Source: JBCDCE01 sp039182515
GTDB lineage: Bacteria; Pseudomonadota; Alphaproteobacteria; Rhodobacterales; Rhodobacteraceae
Direction: 5' to 3'
Length of the DNA stretch: 30,605 nt
Assembly (NCBI GenBank): GCA_039182515.1
Contig: JBCDCE010000047.1
Span: forward strand, 1-30,605
Made by a program: the position numbers and the translations under genes. Of this stretch, positions 1 through 7,733 are shown piece by piece. The notes beneath the pieces were generated by a model, which saw only the letters and a program-made list of their open reading frames with translations, was not told the origin of the DNA and searched no databases. The number at the start of each line of letters is the position of its first letter. The stretch's first letter is position 1.

Positions 1-74
1 GCTTGGCTTTTACATACGAAACACTCGTTTTATGGCAGGTACGTATTTTTTAAAAAAGTTGAAAAGGGTTTCGG

Positions 75-1403
75 ATGCATTCTAGGGACTATTTGACAGG
101 ATCCAATGCTTTCGTCTTTGGGCTTATGTGCGTCTTTTTCGGGTTCTTTTTTCTGGATCTTTCCCCAAAGCTTCATGCGATCGACCCGCTTGTTGAGTTG
201 AAGGCATCGTCAGATAGATTGAGATCTTTTGGTGAACTTCGCCGGCCATTGACAGAGAATGAGCGAGCTTTTGCGCTTAAAGCTTGGAGCTATCTGGAGG
301 CAAATACTCGTGAAACAGGTTTCGTAGATTCTGTAGAGAATTACCCTTCTTCTACCCTTTGGGATCAAGGCTCCTATCTATTGGGTGTCATTTCAGCGCG
401 AAAGTTAGATCTCATAGATCAAGAGTTGTTGAAGGAACGCGGTTCGAAGTTCGTAGCTTCCCTCTCGCAACTGACGCTGGTCGAGGATCGGTTTCCAAAT
501 AAAGTTTATAATACGCAGACTTTGGAGATGGTGGATTACAGCAATACTCCGGTACAGGGCGGGGTCGGGTGGTCGGTCTTGGATCTAGGGCGTTTGCTGT
601 CTGGTTTAAGTGCATTGTCTGTTGCGGTGCCTGAGCTCAGACCAGCCATTCACGACGTTGTTCTGTCTTGGGATTTATCTTTTTTAGGACAGGATGGGGA
701 GCTTATCGGAGCTTATCGTGACGATGATGAAGGCGTGATTGAGGTTCAAGAAGGTCGACTGGGCTATGAGCAATATGCGGCGCGTGCCGTAGCCCTTTGG
801 GGCGTTGATAGTTTTAGGGCTCAGGGTACGTGGGATCGCACCCAAATTGTGAATGCTCAAGGCGTGCAGGTCCCCGCTGATATGAGAGATCCTGCGAGAT
901 TTGATGCGATTGATCCAGTGACCAGTGAGCCGTTCTTTTTGCATGGGCTCGAGTTTGGTTTGACGGGGTCAATCGGAGGCTTAACGTATCATGTTTATGA
1001 TTTGCAAAAACAGAGGTCGCACGAAGTATCGCGTCTTGTTTTTGTAAGTGAAGACCATTTAGATCGCGCGCCCTACTTTGCTTACAATTCGATTTATGGA
1101 AACGAACGCTTCTGGACAGTCATGGACGAAGAAGGGCACGAACATCCCGATGCAGAAACACAATCGATGAAAGCGGTATTTGCTTGGTTTGCTCTGTTTC
1201 AAGATGACTATGCAACTGCAGCCCTTGAAGCACTTGCTCCGCAACTCCAGACGGATAGAGGCTGGTTCGCGGGCCTGTACAGCGCAAGCAATACGCCAAA
1301 TACAGCTCTTACATTAAACACGAATGCGATTATTCTTCAGTCGTTGGCCTATATTACACATGGGCCAATACACCAGTGGGACGCACCGGAGCGATCCCCA
1401 TAG
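75..1403 (+). CDS. DUF3131 domain-containing protein
   Basis: A 442-residue protein recognised as DUF3131 from the stretch near residues 67-110 (ALKAWSYLEANT, then a SSTLWDQGSYLLG motif), a pattern of a glucoamylase-like alpha/alpha-toroid fold. A hydrophobic segment at about residues 10-30 is a signal anchor or signal peptide, so the protein probably acts at or outside the inner membrane. The ATG at 75 is preceded by an A/G-rich AAAAGGG at 62-68, which fits a ribosome binding site. Family members are often linked to polysaccharide metabolism, but no glycosyltransferase neighbour is visible here, so the substrate is unknown. It converges on the M15 peptidase gene with a 61-bp gap. Its base composition looks A/T-richer than the core genes on the right. 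Family assignment is by eye; catalytic activity is not shown. Confidence 0.75.
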   Translation: MHSRDYLTGSNAFVFGLMCVFFGFFFLDLSPKLHAIDPLVELKASSDRLRSFGELRRPLTENERAFALKAWSYLEANTRETGFVDSVENYPSSTLWDQGSYLLGVISARKLDLIDQELLKERGSKFVASLSQLTLVEDRFPNKVYNTQTLEMVDYSNTPVQGGVGWSVLDLGRLLSGLSALSVAVPELRPAIHDVVLSWDLSFLGQDGELIGAYRDDDEGVIEVQEGRLGYEQYAARAVALWGVDSFRAQGTWDRTQIVNAQGVQVPADMRDPARFDAIDPVTSEPFFLHGLEFGLTGSIGGLTYHVYDLQKQRSHEVSRLVFVSEDHLDRAPYFAYNSIYGNERFWTVMDEEGHEHPDAETQSMKAVFAWFALFQDDYATAALEALAPQLQTDRGWFAGLYSASNTPNTALTLNTNAIILQSLAYITHGPIHQWDAPERSP

Positions 1404-1464
1404 TTAGAATGTTAGGTATGTCGCCGTCGAAACTGCACATGTCATTGACGATCTAGCGAATGCT

Positions 1465-2031
1465 CTATCGCCCCCAGGTCCTCACAGGCCCACAATCCAC
1501 ATGAACGAAGTTGGATCGAGAATAACGCCCAACGCCACCACTCGAACAAGATGCCGCAGCGCGCGCTAACTGACCAGGTGACCTTGAAGACAGCCGCAGG
1601 TCAGCGGCCTGGCCCTTCATGTGAAGAGATTTCTTGGCAACATTGCGAGACCGCGATCGTAGTGCCGCGTTTGTTTTTGGCGTTCTGTAACCGGACAACA
1701 GTGTAAAGCTCTCGCTTGTTCCAAGAATGTTAAGAGACGCCGCCATGATGTCGATGGTGCGGGTGTCGATGTTCGTCGACTCGTTTTGGCGCCAATCCCG
1801 CATAACGTAGTTAATTTGTTGAAGAGCCTCAGGGATATAATGCCCCTCAATCCAGTAAATCACATCAACCGACTCTGCGGTTCGGCTCGCGTAGAGCTTG
1901 ACGCGCCGTATGTCACCGGCTCCGCGCAAGAACCCCGCCGCATTCGAGAAAGTTGGCGCTGCCACCAATGTAGTTGCTGCGAATGCCCGCAAAAGTCCAC
2001 GGCGTGAAATGCCTGTATCTAGTGTCGTCAT
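1465..2031 (-). CDS. DUF882 / M15-family murein endopeptidase (YcbK/MepK-like), Tat-exported
   Basis: A 188-residue protein beginning with a twin-arginine signal (SRRGLLRAFAATTLVAAPTF, about residues 9-28). The zinc-binding pattern of peptidase family M15A is present: H137 and D144 in SLHMKGQAADLR, and H177 in NFVHVDCG. The size matches E. coli YcbK (MepK), known to cut mDAP-mDAP (3-3) cross-links in peptidoglycan. The next gene, read divergently, is an L,D-transpeptidase of the YcbB type, the enzyme class that makes 3-3 cross-links. This supports the same substrate here, but the specificity is inferred. The export route (folded, via Tat) is read from the RR motif. The catalytic residues appear intact, so this is probably an active enzyme. 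Confidence 0.85.
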   Translation of the reverse strand: MTTLDTGISRRGLLRAFAATTLVAAPTFSNAAGFLRGAGDIRRVKLYASRTAESVDVIYWIEGHYIPEALQQINYVMRDWRQNESTNIDTRTIDIMAASLNILGTSESFTLLSGYRTPKTNAALRSRSRNVAKKSLHMKGQAADLRLSSRSPGQLARAAASCSSGGVGRYSRSNFVHVDCGPVRTWGR

Positions 2032-2344
2032 GTGTCCCCGCGCTTATTTAGCTGCTGCCTCTGTGCGCATTCGCGCTATTCACTAGTTATCCCCAGACAC
2101 CACTGTCTATGACACATTGAACTAAGGGAACAAAGCCCTCCTCAAGAAGTCGCCGTAATTGATCGTTTTTTCGGCAAATTTTTGCTCAAGGCTTATGTCA
2201 CGCGAGGTCAAAATGATGGAGGATGCAAGGGTGCCACGGTCCTTCGCTGGAAAGTGAAACTTTCGAAGATGTGAATGGACATCGTGCGGGATGCAGGAAA
2301 GAAACGTGTTATCTTGGCATAAGTTCTGCGCGAGGAGATGTGTT
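2032..2344. promoter_or_regulatory. Divergent intergenic region between M15 peptidase and L,D-transpeptidase
   Basis: These 313 bases separate two divergent cell-wall genes and must carry both promoters. I see two short inverted repeats: AGACA-CCAC-TGTCT at 2095-2108, about 64-77 bases upstream of the peptidase start, and GAAAGT-GAA-ACTTTC at 2250-2264. I could not pick a convincing -35/-10 pair for either gene. The inverted repeats are short enough to be chance. Confidence 0.4.
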
Positions 2345-3961
2345 GTGAAGACGTTTTTCAATTTAGCCACTTTAGCCGCCTCGGTGTTTTTTGTGGCTGT
2401 AGGTCCGGCGCCCATAGCAATGGCGCAGAATACATCTCAGCCAACAATTTCTCCGTTTACTCAAGCTTTGGCGCAAAATGCCCGCAAAGACAGAGACTTG
2501 GCTGCGTTTTATAAGGCGCGGGGATATGCACCCTTATGGACCGGAAAATCAAGCGATGACCGTGCTCGGCGAGGCGCTCTACTGGATGCTTTTGAAACAG
2601 CCACATCGCATGGCCTGCCGGCGGCACGCTACGACGCAAACCTGCTGCGCCAAAAAATAAATGCTGCGAAAGACGATCAAACACGCGCTGCGCTCGAAAT
2701 TGAGCTCAGCCAGCGTTTTTTGCAATTCGCGCGAGATATCCAAACCGGATTACTTGTGCCATCTCGGGTCGACTCCGAAATTGTGCGAAAAGCTCCACGT
2801 CGTGATCGGTACTCCACGATTGACGCGTTTTCTAAATCCTCCCCAAAAGGCTTTCTAAAGGCGCTTCCTCCGCGCAGCCCGGAATACCAACGCTTAATCA
2901 GAGCCAAAGCAGACTTTGAGCGTTTGCTGGCCAAAGGTGGCTGGGGTCCGCAAGTACGTGCTAAGAAACTCAAGCCTGGGGACCAAGGTGCCGCCGTTGT
3001 GCAATTGCGCGATCGTTTGATCGCTATGGGCTATCTAAAGCGAACTCCTACGCAGATTTTTGATGAAACAATCACCGCTGGTGTGCGCCAGTTTCAAGCC
3101 GCACATGGCCTGTCGGCTGACGGCGTCGCAGGCGCTGGCACTCTGAAGGCGATCAATCAAAGTGCTGGCGCGCGTTTGCAGCAGATCATTGTTGCAATGG
3201 AGCGCGAACGTTGGATCAATCGGCCTCTTGGCCGTCGACACGTGATGGTTAACTTGACGGACTTCAGTGCGAAGATCATCGACGGGCAAACGGTCACCTT
3301 CCGGACCAGATCGGTCATCGGTGCAAACGAAGAAGACCGCCGCAGCCCTGAATTTTCCGATGTGATGGAGTTTATGGTCATTAACCCAAGCTGGTACGTG
3401 CCGCGCTCGATTGTGGTAAACGAGTTTTTGCCCATGATGCAGCAGGATCCAAACGCACAGAGCCAGCTCGAAATAACCGACTCCACCGGCACAGTCATGA
3501 GCCGGGCGGCCATTGATTTTGCAGCTTATGACGAAGAAACTTTTCCGTTCGCCATGCGTCAGCCCCCGAGCAGAGGCAACGCTTTAGGGCTTGTGAAATT
3601 TATGTTCCCAAACCGGTACAATATCTATTTGCACGATACGCCCGCCAAGAAGCTTTTCGGCCGCCAGTACAGGGCCTTTAGCCATGGCTGTATTCGCCTG
3701 GCAGACCCGTTTGACTTCGCTTACGCGCTTCTTGCGCCTCAGGTAGGTAATCCTGAAGCCTATTTTCAATCTCTTCTTGCAACAGGCGATGAGCGTCGGG
3801 TTAACCTCAAGACACCTGTCCCGGTTCATCTGATCTATCGCACAGCCTTCACTGAAATCGATGGAACCGTCCGTTTTCGCGGAGATGTTTACCGTCGCGA
3901 TGCCAAGATCTGGAGAGCGTTGGCCGAACAAGGGGTGGCTCTTCGCGCAGTTCAAGGCTAA
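2345..3961 (+). CDS. L,D-transpeptidase, YcbB/LdtD type
   Basis: A peptidoglycan cross-linking enzyme of about 538 residues. I place the start at the GTG at 2345. It has an AGGAG at 2333-2337 seven bases upstream and begins a good signal peptide (VKTFFNLATLAASVFF, with AMAQN at the likely cleavage region). The ATG at 2291 would add 18 unlikely residues. Domain order: export signal, an N-terminal scaffold domain, a PG_binding_1 repeat at about 208-270 (KLKPGDQGAAVVQLRDRL), then a YkuD catalytic domain with SHGCIRL, nucleophile Cys449. This is the YcbB layout rather than the shorter ErfK layout. It should form 3-3 (mDAP-mDAP) cross-links in the periplasm. lpxD follows after 33 bases, so the two may share a transcript. 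Confidence 0.9.
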   Translation: MKTFFNLATLAASVFFVAVGPAPIAMAQNTSQPTISPFTQALAQNARKDRDLAAFYKARGYAPLWTGKSSDDRARRGALLDAFETATSHGLPAARYDANLLRQKINAAKDDQTRAALEIELSQRFLQFARDIQTGLLVPSRVDSEIVRKAPRRDRYSTIDAFSKSSPKGFLKALPPRSPEYQRLIRAKADFERLLAKGGWGPQVRAKKLKPGDQGAAVVQLRDRLIAMGYLKRTPTQIFDETITAGVRQFQAAHGLSADGVAGAGTLKAINQSAGARLQQIIVAMERERWINRPLGRRHVMVNLTDFSAKIIDGQTVTFRTRSVIGANEEDRRSPEFSDVMEFMVINPSWYVPRSIVVNEFLPMMQQDPNAQSQLEITDSTGTVMSRAAIDFAAYDEETFPFAMRQPPSRGNALGLVKFMFPNRYNIYLHDTPAKKLFGRQYRAFSHGCIRLADPFDFAYALLAPQVGNPEAYFQSLLATGDERRVNLKTPVPVHLIYRTAFTEIDGTVRFRGDVYRRDAKIWRALAEQGVALRAVQG

Positions 3962-3994
3962 GCCCGCCTGACGAACAATCCATGCGGAGGCGCT

Positions 3995-5083
3995 ATGTGG
4001 CGCGTAGCGGATATCGCGACGGCATTAGGTTTTGACAGTGCAGGGGATCTCGACCAATTGATCGAGGGCGCCGCAGCGCCTTCCCAAGCGCGGCCTAACG
4101 ATCTCGCCATCGCGTCGACTCCAGAATATGCTGAAAGGCTGTCTGAGGGCGGCGCAGTCGTCGCGCTTTTGTGGGCGGGAGCAGATTGGCAGGCCTATGG
4201 GCTCAAATCTGCTCTGTTTGCTCCCAGACCACGCTTCGCGCTTGCCGGAGTGACGGCTCTGATGGAGCCACGTCGCGGGCTGAAGCCGGGCATCCATCAC
4301 ACGGCCTATGTTGATCCAAGTGCTCAAGTTGATCCAAGCGCGGAAGTTGGCGCGATGGCTTGCATTGAAAGTGGCGCCTCGATTGGAGCCAAGTCGCGTG
4401 TAGGGCCACACTCGGTGATTGCTGCTGACGCAAAGCTTGGGTGTGACACTTGGCTCGCCGAAAGGGTCACGGTGGGTGCAGATGTCGAGATCGGGGATCG
4501 GGTCACGATCCAGTCTGGCGCAGTGATTGGCGCAGACGGATTTTCCTTTGTAACAGCCGAGAAGTCAGATGTGGAATCCGTCCGTGAAACGCTTGGAACG
4601 TCTCGCGCTGTTACCCCTCAGGTTTGGTCACGCATCCATTCTTTGGCCTCCGTGCGCCTAGACGATGATGTCGAAATAGGCGCCAACACCTGCATAGATC
4701 GCGGAACTTTGGCCGACACCCGTATTGGGCGAGGCACAAAGATCGATAATTTGGTCCAAATCGGACATAATGTAGAGGTGGGAGAAGACTGCCTTTTGTG
4801 TGGTCAGGTGGGCATCGCGGGGTCTTCTGTTCTGGGCAATCGTGTTGTTTTGGGAGGCCAAGCGGGTGTGACGGATCACGTGCGGTTGGGCGACGATGTG
4901 ATCGCTGGTGCCGGGACGATGGTCCGCACCAACCAACCTGCCGGTAAGGTGCTCTTGGGTGATCCGGCAATGCCGATGACGGCGAGTATAGAAAGCTACA
5001 AAGCGTTGCGCCGTTTGCCAAGGCTTGCGGCGGAGGTCGCAAGGCTTAAGACGGCCCTTCAAAAATCCAACGACGCGGACTAA
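3995..5083 (+). CDS. lpxD: UDP-3-O-acylglucosamine N-acyltransferase LpxD
   Basis: A 362-residue acyltransferase of lipid A synthesis, which transfers an acyl chain from acyl-ACP to the amine of UDP-3-O-acylglucosamine in the cytosol. It has a short N-terminal uridine-binding domain (about 1-100), then many left-handed beta-helix hexapeptide repeats (VDPSAQVDPSAEVGAM onward), and a C-terminal helix rich in Arg/Lys/Leu. The catalytic histidine is His258 in QIGHNVEVG. CGGAGG just upstream supports the ATG at 3995. Length is slightly above the usual ~340. Unusually, its neighbours are not bamA/fabZ/lpxA but an acyl carrier protein and a ketosynthase 35 bases downstream. This suggests a private acyl supply. 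Confidence 0.93.
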   Translation: MWRVADIATALGFDSAGDLDQLIEGAAAPSQARPNDLAIASTPEYAERLSEGGAVVALLWAGADWQAYGLKSALFAPRPRFALAGVTALMEPRRGLKPGIHHTAYVDPSAQVDPSAEVGAMACIESGASIGAKSRVGPHSVIAADAKLGCDTWLAERVTVGADVEIGDRVTIQSGAVIGADGFSFVTAEKSDVESVRETLGTSRAVTPQVWSRIHSLASVRLDDDVEIGANTCIDRGTLADTRIGRGTKIDNLVQIGHNVEVGEDCLLCGQVGIAGSSVLGNRVVLGGQAGVTDHVRLGDDVIAGAGTMVRTNQPAGKVLLGDPAMPMTASIESYKALRRLPRLAAEVARLKTALQKSNDAD

Positions 5084-5118
5084 GTGACTGGCATGAAAAT
5101 AAAACTAAGGTCGCTTGC

Positions 5119-5379
5119 ATGAGCGTTGAGAATAAAATCATCGAAATAATCGCGGAACAGGCGGTTTTAGAGGTCGGTGATGTCTCACCGGATCATTCGC
5201 TGGAAGATCTGGGTATAGATAGCATGGGGCTGGTGGAGTGCATCTTCTCGATCGAGGAAGCTTTCGACATCTCCGTTCCGTTTAATGCCAATGATCCAAG
5301 CGACAGTAAGTTTGATATTTCTTCGGTTACATCGATCACCAAGGCTGTCGAAGAGCTGATTGCTGAGCAAAAGCCATGA
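5119..5379 (+). CDS. Dedicated acyl carrier protein
   Basis: An acidic 86-residue protein with the phosphopantetheine attachment motif LGIDSMGLVE; the serine of DSM is the modified residue. It is longer than housekeeping AcpP (~78), with an extra stretch NDPSDSKFDISS before the last helix. This resembles specialised carriers such as AcpXL or NodF more than AcpP. AAGG at 5107-5110 precedes the ATG. Its stop overlaps the start of the following ketosynthase by four bases (ATGA), so the two are almost certainly translated together. Lying directly after lpxD, it may carry the acyl chain that LpxD uses. That role is inferred; the housekeeping acpP would be elsewhere. Confidence 0.9.
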   Translation: MSVENKIIEIIAEQAVLEVGDVSPDHSLEDLGIDSMGLVECIFSIEEAFDISVPFNANDPSDSKFDISSVTSITKAVEELIAEQKP

Positions 5380-6584
5380 GGCGCGTTGCCATAACGGGTG
5401 CAGGCACGATCAATGCACTCGGATCCGATGTTCCAAGCACGCTTGAGGCCTTCCGCGAGGGCAAATGCGGGATCAGTCAGCTCGAAATCCGAGATGTGGA
5501 TCGCTTAAGCGTACAGATTGCTGGGCAGGTCAAAGGGTATGATCAAAACGCGCATTTTAATCGCCAGCAGATTGCGCTCTATGATCGATTTACGCAGTTC
5601 ACGCTTTTAGCCGCACACCAAGCGATCTCTCAGTCCGGCTTGAGTTTTTCAGGCGAATTGGCCGACAAATCTGGCGTTGTCTTGGGCACTTCAGGCGGCG
5701 GACTTACGACCCAGGACGAAAACTACCGCGTGGTTTACGAAGAAGGCAAAAACCGCGTTCATCCCTTCATCGTTCCAAAGCTTATGAACAATGCGGCGGC
5801 GAGCCATGTTTCGATGGAATACAATCTGCGCGGTCCGTCATTCACCGTCGCAACTGCCTGCGCGAGCTCTAACCATGCCATGGGGCAAGCCTTTGCCATG
5901 ATCCGAAGCGGTGTGGCTCAAGTCATGATTACGGGCGGCTCCGAATCCATGCTGGTTTTTGGCGGTGTTAAAGCTTGGGAGGGCCTTCGCGTGATGAGCC
6001 GGGATGCGTGTCGGCCTTTTTCAGCCAACCGCAATGGTATGGTGCAAGGCGAGGGCGCGGGGGTCTTTGTCTTTGAAGATATGGAACTCGCGCAGGCCCG
6101 TGGGGCGGAGATCTTGGCTGAAGTTGTCGGCTTTTCAATGTCGTCGGATGCTTCCGATATTGTCATGCCATCGAAACAAGGAGCGGCTCGCGCCATCTCA
6201 GGGGCTTTGAAAGACGCAAAGCTGTCGGCGCAAGACGTGGGCTATATCAATGCGCATGGAACAGGTACCGCCGCCAATGACAAAACGGAATGCGCAGCCG
6301 TTGCTCAAGTTTTTGGAGCGCATGCAGATCAGCTTATGATCAGCTCGACCAAATCGATGCACGGCCATTTGATTGGTGGAACAGGCGCCGTAGAGCTTTT
6401 GGCCTGCATCATGGCTCTACGCGACGGTGTGATCGCGCCAACCATTGGCTATGAAGAACCCGATCCAGAATGCGCGCTTGATGTTGTGCCCAATGAAGCC
6501 CGCGAGGCAAGGGTGGACGCTGTGCTGTCGAACGCCTTTGCCTTTGGTGGTTTGAACGCCGTCTTGGCGCTCAAACGCGTTTAG
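5376..6584 (+). CDS. Beta-ketoacyl-[ACP] synthase, KAS II/FabF-like
   Basis: A 402-residue condensing enzyme of the FabF/NodE class. The active-site Cys162 sits in TACASS, with His294 in NAHGTGT, Lys326 in STKSMHGH and His331: a complete Cys-His-His set. It therefore should perform decarboxylative condensation of malonyl-ACP with an acyl chain. The ATG is inside the stop codon of the upstream ACP gene (ATGA overlap). No ketoreductase, dehydratase or enoyl reductase gene is beside it, so its product is either reduced by housekeeping Fab enzymes or used as a 3-oxoacyl chain. It ends 18 bp from the convergent IalB-family gene and I see no terminator in that gap. A housekeeping fabF is the alternative, but the private ACP argues against it. 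Confidence 0.9.
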   Translation: MRRVAITGAGTINALGSDVPSTLEAFREGKCGISQLEIRDVDRLSVQIAGQVKGYDQNAHFNRQQIALYDRFTQFTLLAAHQAISQSGLSFSGELADKSGVVLGTSGGGLTTQDENYRVVYEEGKNRVHPFIVPKLMNNAAASHVSMEYNLRGPSFTVATACASSNHAMGQAFAMIRSGVAQVMITGGSESMLVFGGVKAWEGLRVMSRDACRPFSANRNGMVQGEGAGVFVFEDMELAQARGAEILAEVVGFSMSSDASDIVMPSKQGAARAISGALKDAKLSAQDVGYINAHGTGTAANDKTECAAVAQVFGAHADQLMISSTKSMHGHLIGGTGAVELLACIMALRDGVIAPTIGYEEPDPECALDVVPNEAREARVDAVLSNAFAFGGLNAVLALKRV

Positions 6585-6602
6585 CCCGATTAGCCGAGCA
6601 TT

Positions 6603-7226
6603 TTAGCCGTCTGCGTCGCGGAGTTCTTCGAGCCGCTTAAACCCAGCTGTGAACCCGGTGAGGGACACGTTGAGGTCAACGCGCTTGTCGGCTTGAGCTG
6701 CATGCACAATTGAAAGCTGCGCCGAATTCCCACGCCGAAAACCGTTCACATCTTCTTGCGACAAGCCAAGGCGTGCGAGACATCCAACATCCGTGCAAAA
6801 ACTATAGGGATACCGGCGCGCGTTGCGACCATCGATGGTCATCCGCAATTGCTCGGTGAGCAAAGTCTCTAGTGGCACAATTATATTCGCGCCCGCGGCC
6901 GCTTGGCTGGTGTTTGGCAGAGCGATAATATTCATTTCTGCGAGAGGCGTGTTGTTGCTATCGCGCAAAAGCTGGAAAAGCTGGCAAGGGTCTTTTTGAC
7001 CTTCAGGCGCTTGAACGCAGCGAATTTGCCAATCGCCTGTTGTTTCCAAAACGTAGGTTTCACCCACTTTACGCCCTGAGGTCTCGTCGACCGCTTCACC
7101 CATGCTGAGTGGGATAGAATCCGCGCTTGTACCTGTGGTGGCATCTGTTTGTGTGGATGTGGTTTGCGCAGCAACCGCGCCTGCTGCGAAAATTGCAGCG
7201 ATCAGGAGTGATAGTCCTTTAACCAT
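6603..7226 (-). CDS. Invasion-associated locus B (IalB) family exported protein
   Basis: A 207-residue protein with an N-terminal signal peptide (KGLSLLIAAIFAAGAVAAQ). The mature domain has the IalB pattern: a W-Q-I-R-C core (GDWQIRCVQ), a second cysteine in DPCQLF, and a later Cys pair in YSFCTDVGCLARLG. Four cysteines fit two disulfides in the periplasm. IalB was named in Bartonella, but the family is common in free-living alphaproteobacteria where its function is not known, so the virulence label should not be carried over. It converges with the ketosynthase gene, and its upstream region contains a strong bidirectional terminator at 7401-7429. Its own promoter should therefore lie between 7227 and 7400. 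Confidence 0.85.
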   Translation of the reverse strand: MVKGLSLLIAAIFAAGAVAAQTTSTQTDATTGTSADSIPLSMGEAVDETSGRKVGETYVLETTGDWQIRCVQAPEGQKDPCQLFQLLRDSNNTPLAEMNIIALPNTSQAAAGANIIVPLETLLTEQLRMTIDGRNARRYPYSFCTDVGCLARLGLSQEDVNGFRRGNSAQLSIVHAAQADKRVDLNVSLTGFTAGFKRLEELRDADG

Positions 7227-7399
7227 AGTCTCTGTTCCGCCTCATAGCTTTGATTATTGCAGCGGGTGTTAGCATGTGATCTGGGACATGTCAGGCGCAA
7301 TTTGATAGCGCAGGCAAGGGATCGCTTCACAAGGCTGTATGAATTCGATGGGAGGGCGGGACGCAGTGGAGCTGTGGGACACGCTGGTGCTTGAAAATA

Positions 7400-7463
7400 G
7401 AAAAAGAGCCGTGAGTGACGGCCCTTTTTCAATTATGTTTCCCTGTCGAACTGGCCGACTTAT
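7400..7463 (-). ncRNA. Candidate small RNA of about 64 nt upstream of the IalB-family gene
   Basis: On the minus strand a TTGACG box (plus-strand 7493-7498) lies 17 bases from a TAGCGT box (7470-7475), a reasonable sigma70-type promoter in this group. About 60 bases further on is the intrinsic terminator at 7401-7429. The predicted RNA would start near 7463 and end in the terminator U-run. The -10 box is weak (3 of 6 consensus positions). The alternative is a 5' leader of the IalB-family gene with an attenuator. Confidence 0.4.
7401..7429. terminator. Bidirectional intrinsic terminator
   Basis: Nearly symmetric hairpin. Outer AAAAAG (7401-7406) faces CTTTTT (7424-7429), with one mismatch (A7407/C7423). 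The core stem is GCCGT (7408-7412) with ACGGC (7418-7422) around a GAGTG loop. Either strand gives a GC stem followed by a U-run. No annotated gene ends here, which suggests that a short transcript does. Confidence 0.7.
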
Positions 7464-7469
7464 GAGCGA

Positions 7470-7498
7470 ACGCTAGGGGGATTAGGCCAAGGCGTCAA
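7470..7498 (-). promoter_or_regulatory. Candidate sigma70-type promoter, minus strand
   Basis: Minus-strand TTGACG (plus 7493-7498), a 17-bp spacer, then TAGCGT (plus 7470-7475). The -35 box is strong and the -10 box poor. It points toward the terminator at 7401-7429 and the IalB-family gene. Confidence 0.4.
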
Positions 7499-7570
7499 CA
7501 CCTTTTATGTCAAAGTCTTGCAAAGACCTGTGAGGTCTGAGGAGCGCCGTGCGGTGACCGGTCAAGGCCG

Positions 7571-7604
7571 AAAAAAAGGCCGCACGCGAAAGGTGCGCAC
7601 GGCC
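7571..7604 (-). terminator. Intrinsic terminator-like hairpin, minus strand
   Basis: GGCCG (7578-7582) pairs with CGGCC (7600-7604), and inner CAC (7083-style position 7583-7585) pairs with GTG (7593-7595), leaving a 4-base bulge. Seven A residues at 7571-7577 become a U7 run after the stem when read on the minus strand. It faces away from the HerA-like ATPase gene and would stop antisense transcription coming from it. Confidence 0.5.
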
Positions 7605-7624
7605 AGTCTGACAGGGAGGAAGTC

Positions 7625-7681
7625 ATGTCCCGCGAAGATCAGTCAAAGACCAACTCCGAGAACGCTTTGATACTGGCATAG
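7625..7681 (+). CDS. 18-residue short ORF with a strong ribosome binding site
   Basis: ATG at 7625 is preceded by AGGGAGGA (7613-7620 region, GGAGG at 7615-7619, five bases before the start), one of the best Shine-Dalgarno sequences in the window. The frame is 18 codons (MSREDQSKTNSENALILA) and ends with TAG at 7681, 52 bases before the ATPase start. It could be a leader peptide, a tiny protein, or the remnant of a longer gene. Nothing in its composition suggests a known attenuator peptide. Confidence rests on the SD site alone. Confidence 0.35.
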   Translation: MSREDQSKTNSENALILA

Positions 7682-7733
7682 AATGATTAACGATGTATTT
7701 TGCCACAGATCGAATGTGCTTGGAGGACGCGGT

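Noticed and set aside
4611..5042. Minus-strand frame (143 codons) inside lpxD
   Set aside because: Antisense to the hexapeptide-repeat region, whose repeats create open frames; no domain or start signal.
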